A stretch of DNA of 64,000 nucleotides from assembly GCF_042648405.1 (NCBI RefSeq), contig NZ_JBHRXV010000004.1, forward strand, positions 550,641 to 614,640. Direction: 5' to 3'. Origin of the DNA: Sphingoaurantiacus capsulatus. GTDB taxonomy: Bacteria; Pseudomonadota; Alphaproteobacteria; Sphingomonadales; Sphingomonadaceae. The notes beneath the pieces are model-generated. The model was not told the origin of the DNA and did no database searches. It was given only the letters and a program-made list of their open reading frames with translations. Below, one piece after another: positions 46,601-56,356 of this stretch; within the stretch, counting starts at the first letter, position 1, and every line of letters begins with the position of its first letter. The position numbers and the translations under genes were made by a program.

Positions 46601-47591
46601 CGTTGGTGCCCATGAACCAGGTAAAGGGGTCGTTGAGGCGCGTCTTGTGCACGTTCAGCACCGGCACCGCGATGCGCAGGCCGGTGCCCGGGCCGCGGTT
46701 CGACTGGCGGACGTCGGGACGGCCCGGCTCCTCAATGCGCTGGATCGCGCCGGCGGCGTTGGGCAGGCCGATCTCGGGGAATTGCGTGCCGATGTTGCGG
46801 CCGCCGCGCTCGAACACGCGGAACACGTCGCCCGGCGGCGTCGTGTGCCAGCGCGGGATCGGGTAGAGTTCGGGCAGCGCGCCGCGCGCCTTCGCCTCGG
46901 CCGACAGCTCGCCCGGCTTCATCCCCGGCGACCCCGGCGAGGTCAGCTTCGCCGGCTCGCCCTTCGCCGTATAGGCCTCGCCGAGGATGTAATTCTTATA
47001 GGGCAGGATGCCGTTGTTGTAGGAGGCGCCGCCGAGCAGCATCGCGCCGGTCGCCATCAGCGAGCGCTCCGCCGCCTCGATCACCTCCATGTGGCAGGCC
47101 CCGCAGGCCTGCCGCGCGACGCGATAGTCGGACGGATTGACAAAGCGGACGAACTCGGGCGCTTCCTTGTTGAGCAGCGTGTAGCTGACCTTGGGGTTGG
47201 CCGAGCTCGGATAATGCCAGCTCTCCGGATAGCGCGGCAGCACGTGCGCGGCTTCCTGGAAGCGCATATAAGCGGCGCTCTTCGGGTTGAGGCCCGCCGG
47301 CGCCTTCACGCTCGCCTTGCCGCCGTGACAATCGACGCAGCCGAGCACCACCGCCGGCGAAGCGTGCATCGAATAGGCGTCCGACGCCGTGTGACAGGTG
47401 AGGCAACCGGCGCTCTTCGCGTCGGCCTGCGCCTTGGTCTGCGTCAGCGGCGACGGCGGGGTGAATTCATATTTGATGTCGCGCGGTTTCTCGCCCTCGG
47501 CGGCGATCAGCTGCGCCGAGCCGAAGGCCACCGCCGCGATCAGCAGCGCCCCCGCGGTCCAGCGTTTCAGCGATCCCCCCATCGCGCCCAC
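43623..47591 (-). CDS. Large secreted ten-heme cytochrome c with LVIVD-repeat domain
   Basis: A 1322-residue exported protein (signal peptide ending near LIAAE). The first ~830 residues hold ten CxxCH motifs: CLTCH, CVDCH, CGACH, CGSCH, CMNCH, CADCH, CKDCH, CYTCH, CGGCH and CTDCH. The C-terminal third has LVIVD-type strands (LVVVDLNDPLKPRL, LKVLDVTKLDQPVL, LVIVDIKYPEKPRL), which usually form a beta-propeller-like fold in surface proteins. It may be the terminal extracellular or outer-membrane cytochrome. ATG 47582 (MGGSLKRW) is an alternative start. It begins one base after the stop of the barrel gene, so the two are co-expressed. Confidence 0.9.
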   Translation of the reverse strand: MGAMGGSLKRWTAGALLIAAVAFGSAQLIAAEGEKPRDIKYEFTPPSPLTQTKAQADAKSAGCLTCHTASDAYSMHASPAVVLGCVDCHGGKASVKAPAGLNPKSAAYMRFQEAAHVLPRYPESWHYPSSANPKVSYTLLNKEAPEFVRFVNPSDYRVARQACGACHMEVIEAAERSLMATGAMLLGGASYNNGILPYKNYILGEAYTAKGEPAKLTSPGSPGMKPGELSAEAKARGALPELYPIPRWHTTPPGDVFRVFERGGRNIGTQFPEIGLPNAAGAIQRIEEPGRPDVRQSNRGPGTGLRIAVPVLNVHKTRLNDPFTWFMGTNDQPGDYRTSGCGSCHVVYANDREPRHSLTWAKYGRDGKTATVDPTIPKEEKGHPIKHVFTRAIPTSQCMNCHMHQPNMFMNTYLGYTMWDYESDAPHMWPAKQKYPTADEVRKINDRNPEGAAALGNWGDLDFLRNVYDLNPKLKDTQFADYHGHGWNFRAIFKRDREGNLLDAEGNIVANDDPEKWRRQGEDKFVPVGVNPGKTVHMMDIHAEKGMQCADCHFAQDSHGNGFIYGEVANAVEIGCKDCHGTVDAFPSLKTSGPAARPGGNDLSSIRNPDGRRRFEWVEREGRRTLIQRSIMDPKLEWEVSLVKDAVDRTSPHFNAKAARSKLMSKTGAETGSYGWGPGVPQAERAHKDSEMACYTCHLSWTTSCGGCHLPIEANWKTPGHKYDGDTTRNFATYNPQVARDEMFQLGKHQTTKGNIIAPVRSTSALVLSSTNINRERLYVQQPPIAASGFSSQAFAPHFPHTVRKTETKTCTDCHLSADNDNNAIMAQLLLQGTNFVNFVGLHAYVGLDKGLEAVRVTEWSEPQAVIGSYLHKYAYPDFFKAHVERNKRELVEWRRGKVFDAKWSGETHAVEEFANVHQKTGGATQCLQLRGEYLFVTEGRGGFRVYDVANIANKGTSERIVTAPFSPLGQDARIKSKNATCMALSTNQPIAPTRNTPMMQTENQEQPFHPIYNYAVITDSVEGLILTNVNTFADGEPRNNFIKRAVTWNEGGVLTGARHVTLGGRYAYITADVGLVVVDLNDPLKPRLAATVPMRDARASALQFRYLFVTDAEGLKVLDVTKLDQPVLVAGASVPLADPRKIYLARTYAYVAAKREGLVIVDIKYPEKPRLVQRVTFDGALNDAEDVIVASTNASLFAYVADGRNGMKVLQLTSPDSQPNFYGFSPAPRPELIAFARTKGPALALSKGLDRDRAVDETGGQMAVFGRLGSRPFTRAEMERFFLNRKGVPYRVVDATRMEDWLPAQPPLRAAAGGGGAMRRR

Positions 47592-47592
47592 C

Positions 47593-49458
47593 CTAGAAGG
47601 TCAGCGTCGCGTTGAGGAGGACCGAATAATAGCGGTCGTCGCCCGTCGCGTTGCTGAACAGGTCGGTGAAGCCCTTGCCGGGATCGAGCACCGCGGCGGA
47701 GGCGCGGATGACGACGTTCTGCGTGAAATAGGGCCGCCAGATCGCCGAGACCGAGGCGTCCCAGCCGATCTCGCGCGGGATCGAGCCCTCCATGCGCAGG
47801 GCTTTGAGCACCGCGGTCTTTTCGAACCACAGATGGTTGAGGTTGGTGGTGAGGCGAAGCTCGGGCGTCACGTCGAAATCGGCGCCGGCGCCGAGCAGCA
47901 TCGTGCCGGGGTTAGCGAAGTTCGACTGGCCCTGCTCCTTCGAGGAACGCAGCGAGTTGAGGATGCCGTTGCGCCCCGCGATCGAGACGACGCGGCCGCC
48001 GCCGGCGAACGGGATGGTCTGGCGAATCCAGTAGCTCGTGTCGGCACCGGCGAACTGCGGGTTCTCGAAGATCGCGTCGAAGCCGCGCTCGGTGTCGTCA
48101 TAGGGATCACCGTCGCCCGAGGCGTAGAGGCCCGACAGGCGGACGCGAATCCAGTTGAAGTCGTAGGACGGCTCGACGGCGGCGAAGAAGGCGCGGACCT
48201 TCGCCGGGCGGCCGGTGAAGATATTGTCGCGATCCTCGCCGACCGCGGCATAGGCCGAGGCGGTAAGGTTGATACGCCCGATGCGCCCGTCAGCATTGTA
48301 GCCGAGGTAAGTCACGTCATAGTCGCGGGCGCGCAGATTGCCGAGCAGCGCCGGGCGCACCGGGAAGCCGTTGGTGTCGACCTCGAGGCTGTTGCCTTCG
48401 CGGTTGCGGTTGTAGGCGACGATCACCTGGCTGGTCAGGCCGACGATCGGCAGATCCTGCCGGTAGAGGCTGCCGAGAAAGATGAGGTCGTCGCGTGGCG
48501 TGCGCGTGACGGCGTTGAGGCCCGAATTGGTGTCCTTCTCCAGCCGGCCGAAGACGGCGAGATTGAACTGGAAGCGGTTGTTGTCGCGGTTGCCGAACAG
48601 GCGTAGGCCCGGCTGGCTGTCCTGAAACAGGAAGCCGCGGAAGTCGCTCGAGAAGGGCTGGATGCCCGCGCGGATCGACACGAAGTCGTAGCGCGAATTG
48701 TCGAACTTGGTGAGGTGATAGTCGAGGAACAGCTCCTGCACGCCAAGGAAGGCGTCGGAGCGATGGGTGCCCTTCGACGGCTCGACGAACAGCACGCGCT
48801 TCTCGGGCACGTCGACGTGATTGTAGTTGGCAGCCAAGGTCAGCCGCAGCTCGACCGAGGGCGGCTGGAACGCCGTCGAGCCCTTGATGAAGGCAACGCT
48901 GGCGATGCTGGTCTGCGAGAAGACGAGGCTCGAGGTGCGGCCGAACACGTCGAGGCTGCCCGGCCGGTCGGTGGTCTGCACGCCGACCGGGATCGGGAAG
49001 GAGCGCGGCTCGACGACGGTGTCCGAGATGCCGGTCAGCACGAGGAAGCAATGGTCGGTGCCCTTGACCGGCCGGTCGCCCTTCAAGGTGTTCTGGTTAT
49101 AGGGGTCCCACCAGCGGTCCTTGACGCCGATCGCATCGACGATGCGCCAGCGGTCGGGCACCGGCAGATGGTCGCCGGGGAAGGCTTCGGGCGCCGGCGG
49201 GCGGATGGCGCCCTCGTTGGTCTGCACCGTCGCTTCGGGAAGGCCGGGCCGGACACCCGGACGGCGGCGATCCTCGACCGGCGCGCCGATCATCTCGCCG
49301 ATCATCGCCTCGCCGGCGTGTTGCGCGGCATGCGACGCTTCGGCGACCTCGGCATGCTCCAGCGCATGCGCCGCCTCGGCATGCGTGTCGTGCGCCGGCC
49401 CATGTGCGCCGGCGCCGATGAGCGCGCACATCGCGCCGAGGAAGCCGCCGCCGCTCAT
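47593..49458 (-). CDS. Outer-membrane beta-barrel protein, candidate cytochrome-associated porin
   Basis: A 621-residue protein. After a short signal-like start comes a striking His/Ala-rich stretch (residues ~19-50, for example HGPAHDTHAEAAHALEHAE). From ~150 on, alternating amphipathic strands run to a C-terminal phenylalanine (LLNATLTF), as in outer-membrane barrels. I count no CxxCH. Segments such as VPDRWRIVDAIGVKDRWWDPYNQNTLKGD resemble a conserved family of large barrel proteins found beside cytochromes; I cannot name it with confidence. It overlaps the lipoprotein gene by 4 bases and precedes the decaheme gene by one base. It could be the outer-membrane sheath of an electron conduit. 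Confidence 0.8.
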   Translation of the reverse strand: MSGGGFLGAMCALIGAGAHGPAHDTHAEAAHALEHAEVAEASHAAQHAGEAMIGEMIGAPVEDRRRPGVRPGLPEATVQTNEGAIRPPAPEAFPGDHLPVPDRWRIVDAIGVKDRWWDPYNQNTLKGDRPVKGTDHCFLVLTGISDTVVEPRSFPIPVGVQTTDRPGSLDVFGRTSSLVFSQTSIASVAFIKGSTAFQPPSVELRLTLAANYNHVDVPEKRVLFVEPSKGTHRSDAFLGVQELFLDYHLTKFDNSRYDFVSIRAGIQPFSSDFRGFLFQDSQPGLRLFGNRDNNRFQFNLAVFGRLEKDTNSGLNAVTRTPRDDLIFLGSLYRQDLPIVGLTSQVIVAYNRNREGNSLEVDTNGFPVRPALLGNLRARDYDVTYLGYNADGRIGRINLTASAYAAVGEDRDNIFTGRPAKVRAFFAAVEPSYDFNWIRVRLSGLYASGDGDPYDDTERGFDAIFENPQFAGADTSYWIRQTIPFAGGGRVVSIAGRNGILNSLRSSKEQGQSNFANPGTMLLGAGADFDVTPELRLTTNLNHLWFEKTAVLKALRMEGSIPREIGWDASVSAIWRPYFTQNVVIRASAAVLDPGKGFTDLFSNATGDDRYYSVLLNATLTF

Positions 49459-51455
49459 TTGCCGTTACACGCCGACTGGTCGGCGCTGTCGAGGAACGGC
49501 GCGAACGGGCAACCGACGTAGCGCAGCCGCGCCGTGCCGGGGTTCACGTCGACGACGATGGTGTCCGACCGACTGACAGGGTCGGCATTGCGGACGTTGG
49601 CGCCGCCGACGCCCGCATTGTGCGTGCCGAGGAACGAGATCATGTCGTCCTGATCGATGCCGTCGCCCGAGACGCCGATCGCGCCGACGAGCGTCGTGCC
49701 GCGATAGACCGGCACCGCGCCGGGGAAGATCTGGATGCCGTTGCGCAGTCGCGGTCCCGCCGCGCTCGGCGCGGGCAGGAAGGTGCAGGCGGCGGGCGTG
49801 TCGGGCGAGGTGCCGCCGCTCACCACATGGCCGACATGCTGCGCGAGATTGTCGAACACCAGCGCCGACTGCAGCCCGGTCGACAGCGGGCTCCAGTTGG
49901 CGATCGGCCGCGACAGTGGGCCGTTGGGCCGACCGAGTTCGCCGTCGGGGAAATAGGGCCGCGCGAGGTTGCCGATGGCGCGCGCGGTGATCGCCTTCTG
50001 ACCGGTCAGCGCCGCCGGGTCGTTGAGGAAGGTGCGGGTGCGCGCGACGAACGCGCTGACGTTGGCGTCGGCGCCGGTCGCCAGCGCCGGGTTGCGCTGC
50101 GCCGCGAGCAGGTCGGCACCCGCGAAGCTGCCTGAGAAGAACATCGCGGTGCGTGCCTTCTGCAGCGACACGTCGATGCCGAAGATCGGCGCGTCGGGCG
50201 AGCGCACGAGGCCGAGCACATTGCCGTTGGTATCGACCATCGAGATCGACACCTGCGCGCGGCTGTCGAGCGGGCGGCGGATTTGCGCGCGCGCTCGGCT
50301 CATGACGGTGAACGCCTCGCCGAGCACGCTGCGCACCTCGGCGGCGGTCAGCGCGTTGGCGCCATCGGTGCCGGCGCGCGGCGGGTAGCGGTTGGCGCCG
50401 GAACCGTCGGTCAACACGAACACGTCGCTATTGGCATATTCGGCGGTGGTGGCGCGGCGCACGCCGCTGCCCTCGGTGCCATAGGTCTGGCCGGCGATGA
50501 TCGCGCCGGCGCTGTAGCCGATGACCGGCGCCAGCGTGCCGAGCGTCGCGGCGATGGTGGCGAACGGCCGCGCGCTCGCCGGCGTCGAGCGTAGCGCGGC
50601 GGGCGTCGCGTCCGAATAGCGAAGGGTGGTGCCGTCGACCGAGACGCGGTCGGCGCGAATTTCGGTCGGCGCTTCGAAGCCGGTCAGCCCCGCCGTCGCG
50701 ATGATCTCCTCGGCATCGTCGTCGGTGTCGAGAATCTCGGTGTCGAAGCCATAGTCGCCATCGGCCATCACGCCGATGCCGCCGACCACCACGCCGTTCT
50801 TGTAGAGCGGAAAGCCGCCCGCATCGGCAGCGAGGCCGAGCGGCGAGCGCTTCGGCCCGATGAAGGCCGCCGGGCCACCGCCCGCCGCGAAGCGCGACGC
50901 GAGATCGGAGCAGGGGAGCTGGCTGAACTGCACGCCGAACAGCGGCCCGCTCTCGAGGCCCGCCGTGCCGCGGCTCGGCGGAAAATGCTCCTGCACGATC
51001 ATGCTCGCGGTGCGCGTCGAAAAGGCGTTGCCCGACGAGGAGAGATAGGCGCCGGTGATCGCCTTGGCGATCGCGCCCGCGCCCGCCGGCACGTCGACGC
51101 CTTCGAGGTCGGTGTTGGTGCCGCTGCGACTGGCGCGCAGCTTCGCCGTCGCGCGCGCCCCGTTCATCGCGAACACCGCCAGCACATTGCCAACCCGGTC
51201 GGTAACGGCGATCACCGAGGGCGTCGAGCGCGCCGCCGCTTCCTCGGCCGCTTGCGAAATGATCCGCTGCACATCGGCGACGGTCAGCGCCTCGGCCGCC
51301 GGCGCCGCGAACAGGCCGCCGCTCGGCGTCGGGGTGGGGCTGGGTGACGGTGAGGGGGTTGGCGCGGGTGTCGACGACCCGCCGCCCCCGCCGCCGCACG
51401 AGCTCACCGCGAACGCGACGCTCGCCAGCAACGCCACGGCCCGCGCACGCCGCAT
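49455..51455 (-). CDS. Lipoprotein with HbpS/GlcG (DUF336)-like heme-binding domains
   Basis: A 666-residue lipoprotein: lipobox-type Cys in AVSSCGGGGG, then a Pro/Thr/Ser linker and a globular part. LTVADVQRIISQAAEEAAARSTPSVIAVTDRVGNVLAVF is a typical start of DUF336 (GlcG/HbpS) domains. A second unit starts at LTAAEVRSVLGEAFTVMSRAR, with VSISMVDTNGNVLGLVR. GGIGVMADGD and GAIGVSGDG are the matching ends. These domains can bind or degrade heme and also occur beside oxidases. It is coupled to the pentaheme gene (one-base overlap) and to the barrel gene (4-base overlap). Confidence 0.85.
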   Translation of the reverse strand: MRRARAVALLASVAFAVSSCGGGGGGSSTPAPTPSPSPSPTPTPSGGLFAAPAAEALTVADVQRIISQAAEEAAARSTPSVIAVTDRVGNVLAVFAMNGARATAKLRASRSGTNTDLEGVDVPAGAGAIAKAITGAYLSSSGNAFSTRTASMIVQEHFPPSRGTAGLESGPLFGVQFSQLPCSDLASRFAAGGGPAAFIGPKRSPLGLAADAGGFPLYKNGVVVGGIGVMADGDYGFDTEILDTDDDAEEIIATAGLTGFEAPTEIRADRVSVDGTTLRYSDATPAALRSTPASARPFATIAATLGTLAPVIGYSAGAIIAGQTYGTEGSGVRRATTAEYANSDVFVLTDGSGANRYPPRAGTDGANALTAAEVRSVLGEAFTVMSRARAQIRRPLDSRAQVSISMVDTNGNVLGLVRSPDAPIFGIDVSLQKARTAMFFSGSFAGADLLAAQRNPALATGADANVSAFVARTRTFLNDPAALTGQKAITARAIGNLARPYFPDGELGRPNGPLSRPIANWSPLSTGLQSALVFDNLAQHVGHVVSGGTSPDTPAACTFLPAPSAAGPRLRNGIQIFPGAVPVYRGTTLVGAIGVSGDGIDQDDMISFLGTHNAGVGGANVRNADPVSRSDTIVVDVNPGTARLRYVGCPFAPFLDSADQSACNGK

Positions 51456-52828
51456 CAGCGCAGGCCCCGGACGCCCGCCGCCAGCCGCGCCGTCGTTGCG
51501 CGGAACTCCGCGGGCTTGAAGCCTTCCGGCGTGCGTACCGCGGCATAGGCGCGGTCGAGGTCGCCGCGCAGCAGCTTCGCCGCATTGCCGCCGACGCCGC
51601 CGGTCGCCTGCAGGTCGCTGATCAAGGTGTCGGCGGCCATCACCGCCTGCTGCGCGCCCTGATAGTCGGTGTAGAGCTGCCCCTGCGCCAGCACCGCCTC
51701 GAGGATCGACAGCGTCTGCGCATTCGAGAAGCTGGCATTCTCGAACGCCGCCGCCAGCGCCCGCGCGGTGCCGCCAAGCTGCCCGGCCGCCCGCACCGCG
51801 GTCGCGCGGTCGCTGGCGAACGCGGCATGGAACGCCCGCGACTGGGTGGTCAGCTGCGCGGCCAGCGTCGGCGCGGCGATGCGCGCCGCCGCCGCCAGCA
51901 TGATGATGTTCTCATCGTTGAACGTCGGGAAGCCCGACAGCGACGGCCGGCCCGGGTTCGCCACATCGGCCGGGCGGAAGCCCGGATCGTCGGAGAAATT
52001 ACGGTGGCAGGTCCGGCAATCGAAGAAATAGAATTCGGGGAAAGCGCCGTCCTGCCCGCGCGGGGTCGCATAGAGCGCCGTCGCGCGGTCGAGCGCCATC
52101 GCCTGCCCGATCGCCCAGGTCTTCACGCCGCGCACCGTCTGCTTGCGGCGCCGGTAATCGGCGTCCTCGTCATGGTGGCGCTGAAGGGCGGTGAACAGGT
52201 CGAGTTCGAACGACACGCGCGGGTGACCCGCCGCCATGATGCGGTGGGTGACGAACTGGCCCTGACCCGCGCTGCCGAAATGGCAGTCGAGGCAGCGCTC
52301 GGCGCGCTTCTTCGGGTCGGACAGCGGGTACATGCCCATCGCGACGTTCGAGGCGTGCGTCGCGCCGACGGCATAATGGCTTGAGAGCCATTGCTGCGAC
52401 CCGCCGTGGCAGGATTCGCACCCCACCCCTTGCGTGATGTCGAAGCGGGCACCGCGCAGCGCGGGCGGCGGATTGTCGGCATGGCAGCCGAGGCACATCG
52501 GCGCCTGATTGGCCGGGCCGATGCCGAGCTTCGCGGCAATCGCCTGCGAGCGCGGTTCGAGCAGCAGCTGATAGGCGCGCGAATGGGCGCCCGCCGGGCT
52601 GCTCGGTTCCTGCCAGGTCAGCAGCTCGTTCTGGCGGACCACGGCGCCGGTCGGCTCCTGCCGGCCGTGGCAGGTCGAGCCGCCGCAGGAGGCGACGCCC
52701 TCATGCCGGTAATTCTGCTGGGTCGATTGCGTGGGCGCGCCATCGGCGGGTCCGACGACGCCGAACACCGCCAGCGCGAGCCCTGCGCCGGCGACGCACA
52801 TCAGCGTCCAGATTCGACCCCCCGCCAT
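51455..52828 (-). CDS. Secreted five-heme cytochrome c
   Basis: A 457-residue exported cytochrome with a signal peptide (cleavage near ADGA, residue ~31). Four ordinary motifs are CLGCH, CESCH, CLDCH and CRTCH. The first motif, CGGSTCH, has four residues between cysteines instead of two, as in some multiheme proteins. Histidine-rich segments such as AAGHPRVSFEL may supply distal ligands; the arrangement recalls c554-like cytochromes. The C-terminal third is helical and heme-free. It is first in a four-gene operon (pentaheme, DUF336 lipoprotein, barrel, decaheme). It probably acts as a periplasmic electron carrier. Confidence 0.88.
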   Translation of the reverse strand: MAGGRIWTLMCVAGAGLALAVFGVVGPADGAPTQSTQQNYRHEGVASCGGSTCHGRQEPTGAVVRQNELLTWQEPSSPAGAHSRAYQLLLEPRSQAIAAKLGIGPANQAPMCLGCHADNPPPALRGARFDITQGVGCESCHGGSQQWLSSHYAVGATHASNVAMGMYPLSDPKKRAERCLDCHFGSAGQGQFVTHRIMAAGHPRVSFELDLFTALQRHHDEDADYRRRKQTVRGVKTWAIGQAMALDRATALYATPRGQDGAFPEFYFFDCRTCHRNFSDDPGFRPADVANPGRPSLSGFPTFNDENIIMLAAAARIAAPTLAAQLTTQSRAFHAAFASDRATAVRAAGQLGGTARALAAAFENASFSNAQTLSILEAVLAQGQLYTDYQGAQQAVMAADTLISDLQATGGVGGNAAKLLRGDLDRAYAAVRTPEGFKPAEFRATTARLAAGVRGLR

Positions 52829-52851
52829 CCTCGCTCCCCGCGATGATGCAC

Positions 52852-52870
52852 CGACCGAAAAACCCGGTCG
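52852..52870. promoter_or_regulatory. Inverted repeat upstream of the pentaheme operon
   Basis: CGACCG (52852-52857) and CGGTCG (52865-52870) are perfect inverted repeats around AAAAACC, 24 bases before the cytochrome start. It could be a regulator site or a leader hairpin. It is not followed by a T run on the minus strand, so a terminator for the upstream gene is less likely. Confidence 0.35.
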
Positions 52871-52915
52871 ATCCCCTGCTTATCCTTCTACCACTACAGG
52901 GATTCCCGTAAAGGC

Positions 52916-54361
<1,446 letters not shown>

Positions 54362-54365
54362 GCGC

Positions 54366-56048
54366 CTACTCCGCCGGCTCGGCGACGCGCGCCGACAGGT
54401 CGACCTGAACGCTCAGCTCCTTGATCTCCTTGTTGAGGATATGGTCGTTCTCCGAATAGTCGACCGGGCAGTCGATCAGGTGAACGCCCTTGGCGTCGAG
54501 GCAGGCCTTGATCATCTCGGGCAGCGCCGCGGCGCTCGTCACGCGGTGGCCGTGTGCCCCGTAAGCCTCGGCATATTTCACGAAATCGGGATTGCCGTAG
54601 GTCAGGCCCCAGTCCTTGAAGCCCATGTTGGCCTGCTTCCAGCGGATCATGCCGTAGCTGCCGTCGTTCAAGATCAGCACGACGAGATCGAGGCCGAGGC
54701 GCACCGCGGTCTCCATCTCCTGGCTGTTCATCATGAAGCCGCCGTCGCCGCAGATCGCCATGACCTTGCGGCCCGGATAGACCATCTTCGACATCATCGC
54801 CGACGGCAGGCCGGCGCCCATCGTCGCCAGCGCATTGTCGAGCAGCACGGTGTTCGGCTGGTGCGCCTCGTAATTGCGCGCGAACCATATCTTATAGACG
54901 CCATTGTCGAGGCAGATGATGCCGTCCGACGGCATCGCGTCGCGGATCGTCTGCACCAGGGTCTGCGGATAGATCGGGAAGCGCGGGTCCTTGCCGCTGT
55001 CGCCGCGGTGCGCGATCTCGTGCGCGCGGGCGGCGAGCATCTTGTCGAACTGCCAGTGGCCCTGTTTGAGGATGTCCTCCTTCATCTGCCAGATCGCGTT
55101 GCCGACGTCGCCGATCACCTCGATCTGCGGGAAGTAGACCGGGTCGACCTCCGCCGAGCGGAAGTTGACGTGGATCACCTCGGTCCCGCCCTGTTTCATA
55201 AAGAAGGGCGGCTTCTCGATCACGTCGTGGCCGACGTTGATGATGCAATCCGATTCGGACAGAGCGCGGTGGACGAAGTCACCCGCCGACAGGGCGGCGC
55301 AGCCGAGGAACTTCGGGTGCCGCTCGTCGACCACGCCCTTGCCGAGCTGGGTGGTGATGAAGGGGATGCCGGTCTTTTCGATGAACTGCGTCAGCATCCG
55401 CCCGGTCAGCCGGCGGTTGGCGCCGGCGCCGATCACCAGCACCGGCGACGTCGCCGCCTCGATGCGCTTGATCGCGGCGCGCACCGCCTTCTCCTCGGGC
55501 ACCGGTCGGCGCGACTGGCTGGCCTTCAGCGGCCGCGAATCGGTGTGCTCGTCGGCGATGTCCTCGGGAAATTCGATATGGACCGCGCCGGGCTTCTCTT
55601 CCTCGGCAAGCCGGAAGGCCTCTCGGACGCGCGACGGAATATTGTCCGACGACGCAAGCTGGTGCGCGTATTTGGTGATCGGCCCCATCATCGCGACGAC
55701 ATCGAGGATCTGAAAGCGGCCCTGCTTCGACTTCTTGATCGGCTTCTGGCCGGTGATCATCATCATCGGCATGCCACCCAGTTGCGCATAGGCGGCGGCG
55801 GTGACGAAATTGGTGGCGCCCGGCCCAAGCGTGGCGAGGCAGACGCCCGCCTTCCCCGTATGCCGGCCATAGGTCGCCGCCATGAAGCCCGCGCCCTGCT
55901 CGTGACGGGTCAGCACCAGCCTGATCTTGTCTGAACGCGACAGCGAGTCGAGGAAATCGAGATTCTCCTCGCCCGGCACGCCGAACACATATTCGACCCC
56001 TTCTTCCTCGAGACACTCAATGAAGAGATCGGATGCCTTGGTGCTCAC
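54366..56048 (-). CDS. Acetolactate synthase-type thiamine diphosphate enzyme, large subunit
   Basis: A 560-residue ThDP-dependent enzyme. The catalytic glutamate is in TRHEQGAGFMA; the ThDP/Mg site is GDGGFMMNSQEME with a later Asn in LNDGSYGM. The length and the GPGATNFVTA segment match acetolactate synthase large subunits. No small regulatory subunit gene is adjacent, and an aldehyde dehydrogenase follows, so a catabolic or aldehyde-linked role is more likely than branched-chain amino-acid synthesis. This is inference. Cytoplasmic. Confidence 0.88.
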   Translation of the reverse strand: MSTKASDLFIECLEEEGVEYVFGVPGEENLDFLDSLSRSDKIRLVLTRHEQGAGFMAATYGRHTGKAGVCLATLGPGATNFVTAAAYAQLGGMPMMMITGQKPIKKSKQGRFQILDVVAMMGPITKYAHQLASSDNIPSRVREAFRLAEEEKPGAVHIEFPEDIADEHTDSRPLKASQSRRPVPEEKAVRAAIKRIEAATSPVLVIGAGANRRLTGRMLTQFIEKTGIPFITTQLGKGVVDERHPKFLGCAALSAGDFVHRALSESDCIINVGHDVIEKPPFFMKQGGTEVIHVNFRSAEVDPVYFPQIEVIGDVGNAIWQMKEDILKQGHWQFDKMLAARAHEIAHRGDSGKDPRFPIYPQTLVQTIRDAMPSDGIICLDNGVYKIWFARNYEAHQPNTVLLDNALATMGAGLPSAMMSKMVYPGRKVMAICGDGGFMMNSQEMETAVRLGLDLVVLILNDGSYGMIRWKQANMGFKDWGLTYGNPDFVKYAEAYGAHGHRVTSAAALPEMIKACLDAKGVHLIDCPVDYSENDHILNKEIKELSVQVDLSARVAEPAE

Positions 56049-56092
56049 GTCTGTCTCCCTGCTCGCCCCTCGCGAGCGTTAAATCCCGATGG

Positions 56093-56290
56093 TTACGCGT
56101 CGGCGGCGCCGTCGCGGATCAGCCGTTTCAGATGGTCGGCCAGCCCGCCCGCCCCGCTGGCGAGGCCCAGCCCCAGATCGGCGAGTCGCTCGCGGTCGCT
56201 CTCGCCGAGTCGCGAAGCGACGCCGGCTGCCCGGCGCGCATCGGCGTCGAGCGGCGTTTCATCCCATGAGGCTCCGGCCGTGTCGCCCAT
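56093..56290 (-). CDS. Possible 65-residue hypothetical protein
   Basis: An acidic, helical small protein (MGDTAGASWDETPLDADARR and LADHLKRLIRDGAADA). It fills the gap between the glycosyltransferase and acetolactate synthase-type genes on the same strand. Third codon positions are mostly G or C. No family is recognised, so it may be spurious. Confidence 0.45.
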   Translation of the reverse strand: MGDTAGASWDETPLDADARRAAGVASRLGESDRERLADLGLGLASGAGGLADHLKRLIRDGAADA

Positions 56291-56356
56291 CTCCCCCTCG
56301 GCGAACTCGCGGTGGCGCGGAGTGTATCAGCTTGCGGCGCAAGCGAAAGGGGCGGT

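Noticed and set aside
44412..47615. 1067-residue plus-strand frame
   Set aside because: Antisense to the decaheme cytochrome with ten CxxCH motifs.
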